A DNA stretch of 64,000 bases from Lapillicoccus sp963781465. GTDB taxonomy: Bacteria; Actinomycetota; Actinomycetes; Actinomycetales; Dermatophilaceae. Where the stretch lies: positions 1,302,001-1,366,000 of the forward strand of contig CAWAGH010000002.1 in NCBI GenBank assembly GCA_963781465.1, written 5' to 3'. The first letter of the stretch is position 1. Every line of letters starts with the position of its first letter. The notes under the pieces were generated by a model. It was not told the DNA's origin. It searched no databases and worked only from the letters and a program-made list of their open reading frames with translations. Made by a program: the position numbers and the translations under genes. Of the stretch, positions 7,606 to 16,064 are shown piece after piece.

Positions 7606-9010
7606 CGTGGGCCACGCGCATACCAGCCGGTTCGTCGGTATGCGCGGGTGCCGGGCGCCGGGGTTCGCGCAGCAGCAGGGCGACCAGCCCGCCGACGGCG
7701 GACACGGCCACGGTGACGAGAGCGGCGTGGTTCCAGCCGTCGAGGAGCCCCTGGAGGCCCTGGTCCGGCCCGGCTGCGGCGATGACCGCGACCACGGTGA
7801 CGCCGACAGCGGAGCCGAGGTAGCGAGCGGTGTTGTTGGCGCCGCTGCCCAGAGCGCCGTCGCCCTCCGGGACCGTCGCCACCGCCTCGCGACCGAGTGC
7901 GGCGTTGAGCACTCCGCTGAACACCCCCGCGATGAACATCCCCGGCGCGAACGCCAGCCAGGTCCACGTAGGCCCGACGAAGGCCATGGTCAGCTGCCCC
8001 ACGGCGACGCCCAGCAGCGCGAGCCCGAGCTGGGTGCGTCCGGTGAGCCACGACGGCAGCCAGCGGGCCGCGAGTGCGGTGACCACGCTGGTGGCCGACC
8101 AGACCACGGCGAGGTAGGCCGACGTCGTGGCGGGCACCCCGAACCCCTGGCCGAGGAGGACCGGGAGGTTCTGCACGAGTGCGATGACCCCGGCCCCGGC
8201 CGCGAAGGCGGCGACGGTTGCGGCGACGAAGCCCGGCTGCCGGAACAGCCGAAGGTCCAGCATCGGCCGGGCTGACCGCATCTCGACGAGGACGAAGGCA
8301 GCGAAGAGCACGGCCGCGAGGACGACCAGCATGAGAACGACCGGCCGGCCCCACCCGAGCCGGCCCTCCACAAGGCCCGCGAGGAACGCGCATACCGCGC
8401 CGGCGAAGGTCAGCGCGCCCGGCAGGTCGAGCCCGCGCTGGGCACCACGGGTCGACTCCGCGACCCGACGGCGAGCCACGACCGCGAGAGCTGTCGCGGC
8501 GACGGCGATCAGCACGTAGGCGTACCGCCAGCTCGCGTAGCGGTCCAGCTCCGAGGTGAGCAGCGGGCCGACCATGATCCCCGCACCGACGCTGGCGCCC
8601 CACACGCCGCTGGCGCGCGCCCGGGCCGGACCCGGGGCGAAGGTCGCCGCGATGAGGCCGAGGCTGGCCGCGACCACGGCGGCGTTGCCCACGCCCTGTG
8701 CCGCCCGAGCCAGCGTGAACACGAGCGGCGACGCAGCGACGGCCCCGGCCACGGACGACAGGGCCAGCACGACGAGCCCCATGACGAACACCCGGCGCCG
8801 ACCCCGGTCGTCGGCGAGCGTGCCGGCGGTCAGCAGCGTCGCGCCGAGACCGATGCTCATCGCGCTGACCATCCACGTGCGGCCGGCCACGTCGGCGCCC
8901 AGCGCCTGACTGATCGGGCCGATGGCCGCGACCGGCGCGCTGAACGAGACCAGGGCGAGCATGGTGCCGAGCGCGGCGACCGTCAGGGTGGAGCGAGGTG
9001 TGGGGCGCAT
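7595..9010 (-). CDS. MFS multidrug exporter, DHA2-like
   Basis: A 471-residue major facilitator with the length and helix pattern of 14-helix DHA2 drug/proton antiporters. The loop after helix 2 reads GTLADDRGRRRVFVMG, the MFS motif A (GxLaDrxGrrxv). The C-terminal tail is short and polar. It is divergent from the HxlR-family regulator with only 80 bases between starts, and two inverted repeats lie in that gap. HxlR regulation of this exporter is therefore likely. Substrate is unknown; quinones, electrophiles or drugs are typical for HxlR-controlled pumps. Confidence 0.88.
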   Translation of the reverse strand: MRPTPRSTLTVAALGTMLALVSFSAPVAAIGPISQALGADVAGRTWMVSAMSIGLGATLLTAGTLADDRGRRRVFVMGLVVLALSSVAGAVAASPLVFTLARAAQGVGNAAVVAASLGLIAATFAPGPARARASGVWGASVGAGIMVGPLLTSELDRYASWRYAYVLIAVAATALAVVARRRVAESTRGAQRGLDLPGALTFAGAVCAFLAGLVEGRLGWGRPVVLMLVVLAAVLFAAFVLVEMRSARPMLDLRLFRQPGFVAATVAAFAAGAGVIALVQNLPVLLGQGFGVPATTSAYLAVVWSATSVVTALAARWLPSWLTGRTQLGLALLGVAVGQLTMAFVGPTWTWLAFAPGMFIAGVFSGVLNAALGREAVATVPEGDGALGSGANNTARYLGSAVGVTVVAVIAAAGPDQGLQGLLDGWNHAALVTVAVSAVGGLVALLLREPRRPAPAHTDEPAGMRVAHARD

Positions 9011-9046
9011 TCGGGCGGCCTCTCGAGGTTCGGTATCGCCAACGCT

Positions 9047-9086
9047 ACCAGATTGGTCTGGTGAACAGACTGATCAGGTAGTCTGT
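9047..9086. promoter_or_regulatory. Two inverted repeats in the MFS-hxlR divergent region
   Basis: ACCAGATTGGTCTGGT (9047-9062) is a 6-bp-arm inverted repeat. ACAGACTGATCAGGTAGTCTGT (9065-9086) has 7-bp arms around 8 bases. Both lie in the short divergent gap and are the natural candidates for HxlR operators. The second abuts the hxlR start codon by 4 bases, so binding would also block its own transcription. Confidence 0.6.
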
Positions 9087-9090
9087 TCCC

Positions 9091-9666
9091 ATGGCCCTCG
9101 GAACCGAGTACGCGCAGCAGGACTGCTCACTGGCCCGCACCCTCGAGGTGGTCGGCGAGCGCTGGACGCTGCTGATCCTGCGCGACTGCTTCCTCGGGGT
9201 CCGCCGGTTCGCCGACTTCGAGACCCACCTCGACATCTCCAAGGCCGTGCTCACCCAGCGGCTCGGCGCGCTCGTCGACGCCGGGCTGCTGGCGATCGTC
9301 CCCCGCGGTGCCCGCCACGACTACGTCCTCACCGACCGCGGCCGCAGCCTCTGGCCGGTCCTCTTCGCGATGACCCAGTGGGGTGAGGAGCACCTGGCGC
9401 CGGACGGCCGGCGCCGGGTCTTCGAGCACCGCCCGTGTGCCGCGGTGCTCGAGCCGAGCGGTCGCTGCCCGGCGTGCGGACAGGTGCCCGGGCCCGCGGA
9501 GATCGACTCGTATGCGGGGCCCGGCGTCCGCGGCCTGCGCCACGACGGGGTGTCAAGGGAGCTGCGGGAGCGCCGCCCGCTCCTGGCTCCGATCGGCCGG
9601 CCCGGTGGGACAACCTCGGGCACGCTCGTCACCACGAGGGTACGTTCGAACGTACCCGCACGGTGA
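9091..9666 (+). CDS. HxlR-family winged-helix regulator
   Basis: A 191-residue regulator. The N-terminal 100 residues are a full HxlR winged helix: DCSLARTLEVVGERWTLLIL is the conserved opening with a possible redox cysteine at residue 12. RFADFETHLDISKAVLTQRL contains the recognition helix. The C-terminal 90 residues contain a CPACG pair (RCPACGQVPGP) that could form a thiol or metal site. The last roughly 20 codons run into the long palindrome at 9611-9684, so the natural C-terminus may be shorter in relatives. Part of this 3' end is duplicated downstream as a decayed copy. Confidence 0.85.
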   Translation: MALGTEYAQQDCSLARTLEVVGERWTLLILRDCFLGVRRFADFETHLDISKAVLTQRLGALVDAGLLAIVPRGARHDYVLTDRGRSLWPVLFAMTQWGEEHLAPDGRRRVFEHRPCAAVLEPSGRCPACGQVPGPAEIDSYAGPGVRGLRHDGVSRELRERRPLLAPIGRPGGTTSGTLVTTRVRSNVPAR

Positions 9667-9733
9667 CGAGGATGCCCGAACCTCGGGTCCCCCCCCCGCG
9701 GTCGGCGCGACCACGGTCGGAGGTGTTGGCTCC
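9602..9733. repeat. Direct repeat copy 1 with 74-bp imperfect palindrome
   Basis: This stretch and 10131-10260 are nearly identical, differing by a 2-base C-run change and few substitutions. Each contains a long imperfect palindrome, here 9611-9684, centred on the perfect 18-mer GGTACGTTCGAACGTACC and flanked by CTCGTCACC/GGTGACGAG arms. Copy 1 includes the last codons of hxlR. Both copies end in the same 14-mer GAGGTGTTGGCTCC. In copy 2 the final 7 bases are the 3' end of tRNA-Asn. Confidence 0.9.
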
Positions 9734-9900
9734 GGGCTGCGCAGGTTTGGGCGTCAACGCTGCCAAAGGTCCGCGACAACAGGAGGAATGTCGGCACCTG
9801 TCGACGCCGGCTCCTGCTTCCGGCAGAAGTCTCTCAGGGACACTCCGGCGCAGGCCGATCCGGCTCTTGCCGAGAGTGTCAAGGCAATGAGGAAAACGGT
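9734..9900. other. Unassigned spacer between duplicated blocks
   Basis: About 170 bases without a convincing gene. A short frame with a GAGGAA ribosome-binding-like sequence at about 9781 reads into the decayed hxlR copy, but its first 40 residues look like nothing I recognise. Base composition is slightly lower in GC than the surroundings. It is probably the remnant that was brought in or left behind with the duplication. Confidence 0.4.
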
Positions 9901-10130
9901 GCCGTGGTGCTCGAGCCGGGCGGTCGCCGGCCAGCGTGTGGGCAGGTCCCCGGACCCGAGAAGGTCGACTCGTGCGCGGGGCCCGGCGTCCGCGGCCTGC
10001 GCCAGGACGCGGTGTCGCTGGAGCTGCGGTCCGGCGGCGGCCCCTGCTGGCTCCGCTCGGCCAGCGGAATGTGCCGTCGAAACGGTGACGTCAGTGCTCG
10101 CGCCAGGGCGCCGCGCGCGACGTCGGACGC
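9901..10130 (+). pseudogene. Decayed copy of the hxlR 3' portion
   Basis: The stretch from 9901 to about 10033 aligns without gaps to hxlR 9439-9571 (offset 462). Its translation VLEPGGRRPACGQVPGPEKV parallels VLEPSGRCPACGQVPGPAEI of the intact gene. The DNA-binding domain is absent and there is no start in context. The alignment fades after about 10035, before the second copy of the palindromic repeat. It is a C-terminal fragment of a duplicated or second HxlR gene, not a functional regulator. Confidence 0.7.
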
Positions 10131-10260
10131 CCGGTGGGACAACCTCGGGCACGCTCGTCACCACGAGGGTACGTTCGAACGTACCCGCACGGTGACGAGG
10201 ATGCCCGAACCTCGGGTCCCCCCCGCGGTCGGCGCCACCACGGTCTGAGGTGTTGGCTCC
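10131..10260. repeat. Direct repeat copy 2, abutting tRNA-Asn
   Basis: This is the second copy of the block at 9602-9733. The palindrome spans 10140-10213, centred on the same 18-mer GGTACGTTCGAACGTACC. The copy runs into the 3' end of tRNA-Asn: the TGGCTCC shared by both copies is the complement of the tRNA's GGAGCCA. Repeats overlapping a tRNA 3' end resemble attachment-site duplications, but no integrase lies between them. In the tRNA's direction the palindrome could also act as its terminator. Confidence 0.9.
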
Positions 10261-10329
10261 CCCACTTGGACTCGAACCAAGAACCTGCCGATTAACAGTC
10301 GGCTGCTCTGCCAATTGAGCTATGGGGGA
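10254..10329 (-). tRNA. tRNA-Asn (anticodon GTT)
   Basis: Read on the minus strand, the acceptor arms TCCCCCA and TGGGGGA pair fully. The D-arm AGCTCAATTGGCAGAGC is followed by anticodon stem GCCGA with loop CTGTTAA, giving anticodon GTT. The T-arm contains GGTTCGAGTCC. The discriminator base is G and CCA is encoded, giving 76 bases with CCA. The 3' end overlaps the direct repeat at 10131-10260. Confidence 0.97.
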
Positions 10330-10427
10330 CCGCGTTCGTCTGGGTGACGTGCGCGGGAAAGGTTAGCAACCCGGACACGGGTTCGCGGAATCGGCCGGAA
10401 TCGACCAGGATCGACGGACCCTGGCGG

Positions 10428-10976
10428 CTACGGCTGCGGCATCCCGATCTGCTCGCGCAACCAGGCCAGCGTGCTGGCCGAGACGGCGGCGACCTCCTCG
10501 TCGGCCTGGACGCCGCGGCCGAGGACGACCTGCTCGACGAGCACTCCGCTGCGCAGGTCCTGCCGGATCACCGCGCGTCCGGTCCGGCGCCCACGCAGCG
10601 GGAGGTCCTCGCCGAGGACGACGGTGGCCTGGACCCGCTCCCGCAGCGTCTGGAGGAACACCCGCTCGCGCATCCCCTCACCGAGCCGCCACTGCCCCGG
10701 TCGGCTCCGGTCGGCCCATGTCACGGTCAGCGTCGACGCCTCGCGGCTCCAGGACCCGGAGTCGACCTCGTGCCACGGCCTGGACCAGACGAGGCGCTCC
10801 CCCGCCGGCCGGCCGGGGTCGACGAGCGCCAGGTGGTAGGTCTCGGCCACCACCCAGGCCCGGGAGTCGGCCTCCGGTGCGGCCGACAGCACCTTGCCGC
10901 CGTCGCTGCCCTTGAGCGCCGCGAGCACGTCGTCGGGCAGGTCGTCGGAACGTCGTCCCTTGATCGACAACCGCAT
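10428..10976 (-). CDS. Conserved hypothetical protein downstream of dnaG
   Basis: A 182-residue soluble protein with no recognised domain. The ATG at 10976 overlaps the dnaG stop in TGATG, so it is translationally coupled to the primase. The sequence is Arg-rich, with beta-like stretches such as ERLVWSRPWHEVDSGSW and STLTVTWADRSR and an acidic C-terminal region. Tight coupling to dnaG suggests that it is always made with the primase, but nothing in the protein indicates a replication role. Confidence 0.75.
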   Translation of the reverse strand: MRLSIKGRRSDDLPDDVLAALKGSDGGKVLSAAPEADSRAWVVAETYHLALVDPGRPAGERLVWSRPWHEVDSGSWSREASTLTVTWADRSRPGQWRLGEGMRERVFLQTLRERVQATVVLGEDLPLRGRRTGRAVIRQDLRSGVLVEQVVLGRGVQADEEVAAVSASTLAWLREQIGMPQP

Positions 10977-12907
10977 CAACCCTCCTGCTGGTCACGCAGA
11001 TCGGCCAGCTCGCGCTGGAGCGCCTGAAGCCGCAGCCCCAGCTCGCGATGCGCCGCCGGGTCGGGCTCCGCTGCGCTGTCGCCACGGCGGAGCTGGCTGA
11101 GAGCGTCGGCGATCTGGCGAGTCAGCCCGACCTCGCGGAGCTTGGAGACCAGCGACGCCGCATACCTGCGGCTGGGGAGGCCGGTCGCGCGGTCCGGCGT
11201 GACCGGGAGCGGGGCGACCGCGAGCTCGGCCACGAGCGGCTGGACCGCCGCCGGGGCGGCCGCCGCCACCGCGTCGGTCCACGCCGCGGTCGAGCCGTCG
11301 GGGCGCCCGGCCGTGACGACGGCGTCCCACACCGACCGGTGCGCCGGCGCGCTGAACGACGTGCCGTCGAGCCGATCCAGCTCTGCGGGTTCGAGCAGGG
11401 CGGGCTGCTGGAGCACGACCTGCAGCAGCTGGCGCTCGGCGATGACGACGGGGTCGCGCAGGTCGGGGCGCGGGAGGGTGTCGCGCAGCTCGTCCGCGGT
11501 CGGCTCGAGCTGCGCCTCGGTCGGCTCGGGGTGCCGACGGGTCTCGTATGCAGGTTTGCTGCCGGCCTTCCCGGCGCGGGCCACCTCGGCCGTAACCGGC
11601 TCGACCTCGACGCCGAGCAACCCGGCGAGCACCCGCGCGTACTCCGGGCGGAGCGACTGGTCGCGGATGCTGGCCACGATCGGTGCCGCCGCCCGCATCG
11701 CCTGTATGCGGCCCTCCGCGGTGTCGAGGTCGTAGCGCCCGATCGTCGTTCGCACCGCGAACTCGAACATCGGCACGGCGTCGTCGACCAGGGCCTTGAC
11801 CGCCTCCGGGCCGTCCGCCTGCCGGAGCTCGCACGGGTCCATGCCGGACTTCGCCACCGCGACGAACGACTGCGACGCCCACCGCTGGTCCTCCCCGAAC
11901 GCGCGCATCGCCGCCTTCTGCCCCGCGGCGTCGCCGTCGAAGGTGAAGACGACCTTGGACGGCGCGAGGTCGGCCTCGTCGCGCATGATCCGGCGGAGCA
12001 TCTTGATGTGGTCGACGCCGAACGACGTCCCGCACGTCGCGATCGCCGTCTCGACGCCGGACAGGTGGCAGGCCATCACGTCGGTGTAGCCCTCGACGAT
12101 CACCGCGGTCCGGTCGCGGGCGATCGCCTTCTTGGCGGCGTCGAGCCCGTAGAGCACCGTGGACTTCTTGTAGAGCGGGGTCTCCGAGGTGTTGAGGTAC
12201 TTCGCCTCGATCCGGTCGTCGTCGTAGAGCCGGCGCGCACCGAACCCCACGCAGTCGCCGGTGATGTCGCGGATCGGCCACACCAGGCGCCCGCGGAACC
12301 GGTCGTAGAGGCCGCGGGACCCGCGCCCCGCGAGGCCACCCGCGACCACCTCGTCGTCCTGGAAGCCCTTCGCGCGCAGGTGCCGGACGAGGTCCTCGCC
12401 GCCGCGCGGCGCATACCCGATCCCGAACAGCGTGGCCGCCGCGCTGTCGAAGCCGCGGGCGCGCAGGAAGTCGCGCCCGGCCCGCGCGGCGGCGTTGCCG
12501 GTGTCGAGGAGCTGGTCGGCGTAGTACTCCTGGGCGACGCGGTGCGCCTCGACCAGCCGGGCGCGCCGGCCGATGCCCACGTCGTCGCGCCGGCTGGTGC
12601 CGCCGTCCTCGTGACGCACCTCCATGCCGATCCGGGTGGCGAGCCGTTCGACGGACTCCGTGAAGGTGAGGTGCTCGACCTTCTGGACGAACGAGATGGC
12701 GTCGCCGCCCTCGCCACAGCCGAAGCAGTAGTAGTGGTTCGTCGTCGGGTTGACGTTGAACGACGGGCTCTTCTCGTCGTGGAAGGGGCACAGGCCGACG
12801 AGACTGCTGCCGGAACGGCGCAGGGTCACGTGCTCGCGCACGACCTCCTCGATCGAGGTCCGCTCCTTGAGCGTGGCGAGGTCCTCCGCCACGATCCGTC
12901 CCGCCAC
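10976..12907 (-). CDS. dnaG: DNA primase
   Basis: DnaG synthesises RNA primers at the replication fork and is recruited by DnaB helicase. The 643-residue product starts at a GTG. The N-terminal CHC2 zinc-binding domain shows CPFHDEKSPSFNVNP and YYCFGCGEGGD, supplying Cys, His, Cys, Cys. The central TOPRIM catalytic domain has VIVEGYTDVMACH with the invariant Glu, then FTFDGDAAGQKAA with the DxD metal site. The C-terminal 180 residues form the DnaB-interacting region, poorly conserved as usual. Length is typical of actinobacteria. Confidence 0.97.
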   Translation of the reverse strand: MAGRIVAEDLATLKERTSIEEVVREHVTLRRSGSSLVGLCPFHDEKSPSFNVNPTTNHYYCFGCGEGGDAISFVQKVEHLTFTESVERLATRIGMEVRHEDGGTSRRDDVGIGRRARLVEAHRVAQEYYADQLLDTGNAAARAGRDFLRARGFDSAAATLFGIGYAPRGGEDLVRHLRAKGFQDDEVVAGGLAGRGSRGLYDRFRGRLVWPIRDITGDCVGFGARRLYDDDRIEAKYLNTSETPLYKKSTVLYGLDAAKKAIARDRTAVIVEGYTDVMACHLSGVETAIATCGTSFGVDHIKMLRRIMRDEADLAPSKVVFTFDGDAAGQKAAMRAFGEDQRWASQSFVAVAKSGMDPCELRQADGPEAVKALVDDAVPMFEFAVRTTIGRYDLDTAEGRIQAMRAAAPIVASIRDQSLRPEYARVLAGLLGVEVEPVTAEVARAGKAGSKPAYETRRHPEPTEAQLEPTADELRDTLPRPDLRDPVVIAERQLLQVVLQQPALLEPAELDRLDGTSFSAPAHRSVWDAVVTAGRPDGSTAAWTDAVAAAAPAAVQPLVAELAVAPLPVTPDRATGLPSRRYAASLVSKLREVGLTRQIADALSQLRRGDSAAEPDPAAHRELGLRLQALQRELADLRDQQEG

Positions 12908-12956
12908 GCACCGAGTCTAGGTCGACGCCCCGACCTCGGCGGGAGCGCCCACAGGC

Positions 12957-13667
12957 TCAGCCCGACGTGGTCTGCGGGACGGCGACGTCGTTCCCGTCGG
13001 CCGTGATGCGCAGGCCCGTGGACACGACATCGGCGCGGCTCAGGGTGAGTCCGGCGGGCAGTCCCTCGACGGGCACCTCGATACCGCTGATGCCGTCGCG
13101 GATGGCCTTCGGCAACGACGCCGCCGTGATCTGCCGGTCGTTGAGCGTGAAGCCCTGGGCGTCGACCAGCAGCTTCCCGCCCTCCACCCGGGGCACTAGG
13201 TCCAGGGACAGAGGCAGCCCCAGCACGGAACCCGACGCCGTCAGCGTCGACTCCTTCACCGCGAGGGTCACCGTCAGGCCGCTCTTGTCCTTGACCACCT
13301 TCTGGAGTGACGCGGTGGGGATGGTCGCGGCGATGGTCGCATGACCCGCTGTCGGTGGCTTTCCGGCGGGCGGACGGACGTTGACCCGGGTCGCGTCCAC
13401 GGCGACGTCGGTGACCGAGATCCCCTCGAGGGTGGCGCCGGCCGCGGTCGCGGTCACCTCGTCGAGCGTCCCGCCCATCAGCTGGGTGAGGAAGGGGAAG
13501 CCCTTGATGTCGACCACCGGCGGCTGTGTGGTGGAGATGCTCTGCGAGACGACGCCGACCGCATACTCCTCGGCTCGCGACTCCACGTAGCGGTCCCCCG
13601 CGTACAGCCCGCCGACCACCACGACCCCCAGGACGACGAGGCCGCCCAGGGCCTTGGCTGCGCTCAC
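12957..13667 (-). CDS. LmeA-like phospholipid-binding protein (DUF2993)
   Basis: A 236-residue exported protein. An N-terminal hydrophobic helix at residues about 5-25 acts as a signal anchor, followed by the DUF2993 domain. Typical segments are VVDIKGFPFLTQLMGGTLDEV, where the GFPFL turn is the family hallmark, and TITAASLP-like repeats near the end. Mycobacterial LmeA binds phosphatidylinositol and affects lipomannan elongation at the cell envelope; a similar envelope role is inferred here. The start is a GTG. It stands alone between dnaG and dgt on the same strand. Confidence 0.85.
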   Translation of the reverse strand: MSAAKALGGLVVLGVVVVGGLYAGDRYVESRAEEYAVGVVSQSISTTQPPVVDIKGFPFLTQLMGGTLDEVTATAAGATLEGISVTDVAVDATRVNVRPPAGKPPTAGHATIAATIPTASLQKVVKDKSGLTVTLAVKESTLTASGSVLGLPLSLDLVPRVEGGKLLVDAQGFTLNDRQITAASLPKAIRDGISGIEVPVEGLPAGLTLSRADVVSTGLRITADGNDVAVPQTTSG

Positions 13668-13701
13668 CGGGACACGCTACGGGTTCGGCCGGTCCGGTGC
13701 C

Positions 13702-14940
13702 TCACGACCCGGCCGTGACCAGGGCGAGGGCGCGTCCGTCGGTCAGCGAGGCCACCTGGTCGATCACGACGCGCAACCGTTCCGCGTCGTCGACGGCCGC
13801 GGCGTAGTCGGCGCGGAGGTCCTCGTCGAGCCGCTCCGGGTCCGCGGCGAACCAGCGGACCAGCTCCCCCACCACCTCGCGTTGGTGAGTCATGACGCCC
13901 ACGCGGATCTCGGCGAACATGACGAAGTGAGCGGCGAGCGCCTTGAGGACCGAGGCCTCCGCCCGCACCTCGTCGGGGACCACGAGGTGCGCGTCGTACC
14001 GCGTCAGCGGCCCGGCCCCGTGCTTCTCCCGGGTGGCCCGCTCGACGGAGACGACGAACCGGCCGATGAGGCGGCTGGTCATGTCCTTGAGGACGGCGAG
14101 GTCCGCGCGCGTTCCCTCGTACGCGTCGGGGATCGCGCCGGTGGCCAACAGCCGGTCGAGGGCGCGCACGAAGTCGTCCTCGTCCAGGTCCGGCGCGTAG
14201 GCCGACCGCGCCCGGCCGAACACCACCGCGACATCGCTGCGCGAGTGCAGCATCCGCGGGTCGATGGTCCGCGAGGCGATGGCGTCCTCGATGTCGTGGA
14301 CCGAGTAGGCGACGTCGTCGGACCAGTCCATGACGTCGGCCTCGAGGCAACGGACGCCCGGCTCGACGCCCTCCCGGAACCACTCGTAGACCGGCAGGTC
14401 CGCCGCATACACGCCGAACTTCTTGGTCCCCCAGACCGATTCGCCTCGCACCCAGGGGTACTTGGTCGCGGCGTCGAGGCTGGCGCGGGTGAGGTTCAGA
14501 CCAGCGGGGCGTCCGTCCGGGTGCGACCGCTTGGCCTCGAGCCGGGTGAGGATGCGCAGCGTCTGGGCGTTCCCCTCGAACCCGCCGATGTCCTGCGCGA
14601 TGGCGTCGAGCGCCTCCTCGCCGTTGTGGCCGAACGGCGGGTGGCCGAGGTCGTGCGCGAGGCAGGCGGTGTCGACGACGTCCGCATCACAGCCGAGCGC
14701 CGCCCCGAACTCGCGGCCGATCTGCGCCACCTCCAGCGAGTGGGTGAGGCGGTTCCGGGCGAAGTCGTCACTGCCGGGCTGGACCACCTGGGTCTTGGCT
14801 GAGAGCCGGCGCAGCGCTGCCGAGTGGATCAGCCGGGCCCGGTCGCGCGCGAAGTCGTCGCGGTCGGCTCGTTGGTATGCGGGGTCCTCCGCCACCCAGC
14901 GCTCGCGGTCGCGTGCGCCGTAGCTGCCCGTGGTGCCCAC
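13702..14940 (-). CDS. dgt: Deoxyguanosinetriphosphate triphosphohydrolase-like protein
   Basis: An HD-domain dNTP triphosphohydrolase that controls dNTP pools. I chose the GTG at 14940 because a TACATT box lies 7 bases upstream (leaderless) and a longer start would overlap ybjQ; this gives 412 residues. Metal ligands of the HD domain are seen in TRLTHSLEVAQIG-like RLTHSLEVAQIGREF and CLAHDLGHPPFGHNGEEAL. MDWSDDVAYSVHDIEDA carries the later Asp. The N-terminal RDRARLIHSAALRRLSAKTQV is the family opening. It is divergent from ybjQ. Confidence 0.92.
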   Translation of the reverse strand: MGTTGSYGARDRERWVAEDPAYQRADRDDFARDRARLIHSAALRRLSAKTQVVQPGSDDFARNRLTHSLEVAQIGREFGAALGCDADVVDTACLAHDLGHPPFGHNGEEALDAIAQDIGGFEGNAQTLRILTRLEAKRSHPDGRPAGLNLTRASLDAATKYPWVRGESVWGTKKFGVYAADLPVYEWFREGVEPGVRCLEADVMDWSDDVAYSVHDIEDAIASRTIDPRMLHSRSDVAVVFGRARSAYAPDLDEDDFVRALDRLLATGAIPDAYEGTRADLAVLKDMTSRLIGRFVVSVERATREKHGAGPLTRYDAHLVVPDEVRAEASVLKALAAHFVMFAEIRVGVMTHQREVVGELVRWFAADPERLDEDLRADYAAAVDDAERLRVVIDQVASLTDGRALALVTAGS

Positions 14941-14992
14941 ACTCGTGAATGTATGCCGTACCGAGCCGCGCTCGATGTGGGAGGCTGCCGCC

Positions 14993-15316
14993 ATGCTGAT
15001 CTCGACGATGAACGACATCCCGGGCCACGACGTCACCGAGGTGCTCGGCGAGGTGACCGGCCTGACCGTGCGTTCGCGCAACGTCGGCGCCCAGCTCGGC
15101 GCCGGCTTCAAGTCCATCGTCGGTGGTGAGCTCAAGGGTCTGACCAAGCAGCTCATGCAGACGCGGGAAGAGGCCATGGAGCGGCTCGTCGACGCTGCGC
15201 AGGCTCGCGGCGCGGACGCCATCCTGGCCATGCGGTTCGACGCGAACGAGGTCGGCCAGGGCTACCAGGAGGTCGTCGCCTACGGCACGGCCGTCAAGAT
15301 CGCCCGTCGGGGCTGA
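14993..15316 (+). CDS. ybjQ: YbjQ-family (DUF74/UPF0145) protein
   Basis: A 107-residue protein of the YbjQ/UPF0145 family, small pentameric proteins with a putative heavy-metal-binding annotation but no proven function. Family features include LGEVTGLTVRSRNVG, the Gly-rich turn GAGFKSIVGGELKGLTKQL, and GADAILAMRFDANEVGQG. Length is normal. The ATG follows GGAGG by 9 bases. It is divergent from dgt with a 52-base gap and convergent with the DUF3806-like gene. Confidence 0.88.
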   Translation: MLISTMNDIPGHDVTEVLGEVTGLTVRSRNVGAQLGAGFKSIVGGELKGLTKQLMQTREEAMERLVDAAQARGADAILAMRFDANEVGQGYQEVVAYGTAVKIARRG

Positions 15317-15348
15317 TCCGCCGGACCTGACGTTCCGGGGTTACGCGC

Positions 15349-15864
15349 TCAGCGGTCGGCGCGAACCCGGACCAGGTGACCCACGACGCCGGGAACCCAA
15401 CCGGTCTCGGCGTTCATCCACCGGGCGGCGACGAGGTTGCCGGGCACCACGACGAAGTCGTCTTTGCCTCCGGCGACCGCCAGGTCGGTCCCGAACGCGT
15501 CGGTCACCCGTGACCAGCTGAGGTCCGTGGTCCGGTGCAGGTGCTCGCCGATCGCGATCGCGAACCGCTCCACGATCTCACGCTCGTCGTCACGATCGCC
15601 CTTGCGCGCGGACTGCCAGGAGGCGAGGGCCGCGTCGAACGCGGCGCCCAGCGCGTCGAGGTCGGTCACGTCGATACCGGCCTTCTCGACCGCCGTCCGC
15701 CCGGCGGCAAGCCGTTGCTGCTCCTCGGCGCCGAGACGCGCGATGACCGGACGGAGTGGCAGCTCCGCGTCCTCCGGGTCGGCCTCCGCGACCATCGACC
15801 GCGACGGGGCGGCCCGCTCCGCGGGAGCGTCGTCCTGCTTGTCCTTGCGCGAGAACCAGGCCAC
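15349..15864 (-). CDS. DUF3806-like protein
   Basis: A 171-residue cytoplasmic protein beginning VAWFSRKDKQDD at a GTG. The N-terminal 40 residues are charged and low complexity. The remainder resembles DUF3806: LDALGAAFDAALASW, then DLSWSRVTDAFGTDLAVAGG and VVPGNLVAARW. These correspond to the conserved dLxxLGaaFGe and W..v.D.yGtdlav blocks. Function of the family is unknown. The family assignment comes from memory of its pattern and is moderate. A palindromic repeat (15932-16015) separates it from the upstream gene. Confidence 0.7.
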   Translation of the reverse strand: MAWFSRKDKQDDAPAERAAPSRSMVAEADPEDAELPLRPVIARLGAEEQQRLAAGRTAVEKAGIDVTDLDALGAAFDAALASWQSARKGDRDDEREIVERFAIAIGEHLHRTTDLSWSRVTDAFGTDLAVAGGKDDFVVVPGNLVAARWMNAETGWVPGVVGHLVRVRADR

Positions 15865-15931
15865 GGCCCCGAGCCTAGTGCCGAGCGTGACCCGGAAGGC
15901 GTGACGGCCGGTCAGCGCTGGGGTCGCCGAT

Positions 15932-16015
15932 GTCGGATACCCGGTCGAGTACCCGGTCGAGTACCCAAGGCGGCTGTTCCAACGACCGAAGCGGTTACCC
16001 GACCGGGTATCCGAC
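15932..16015. repeat. Intergenic palindromic repeat, copy A
   Basis: Perfect 16-bp outer arms GTCGGATACCCGGTCG (15932-15947) and CGACCGGGTATCCGAC (16000-16015) enclose a tandem 12-mer GGTCGAGTACCC on the left. The core is GGCTGTTCCAACGACCGAAG. The same outer arms and a related GGYTGTTSSAAC-type core occur at 23975-24046 and 55818-55901. This copy sits between two same-strand genes. Confidence 0.9.
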
Positions 16016-16064
16016 CTGTTCCTCGGCGCGCTTGCGACCCTCGGGACCGGCGGCCCGGCCGGCG

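Noticed and set aside
9602..10329. Integrated phage or genomic island at tRNA-Asn.
   Set aside because: There is no integrase, excisionase or cargo between the repeats; only 400 bases remain. It is described as a duplication or scar instead.
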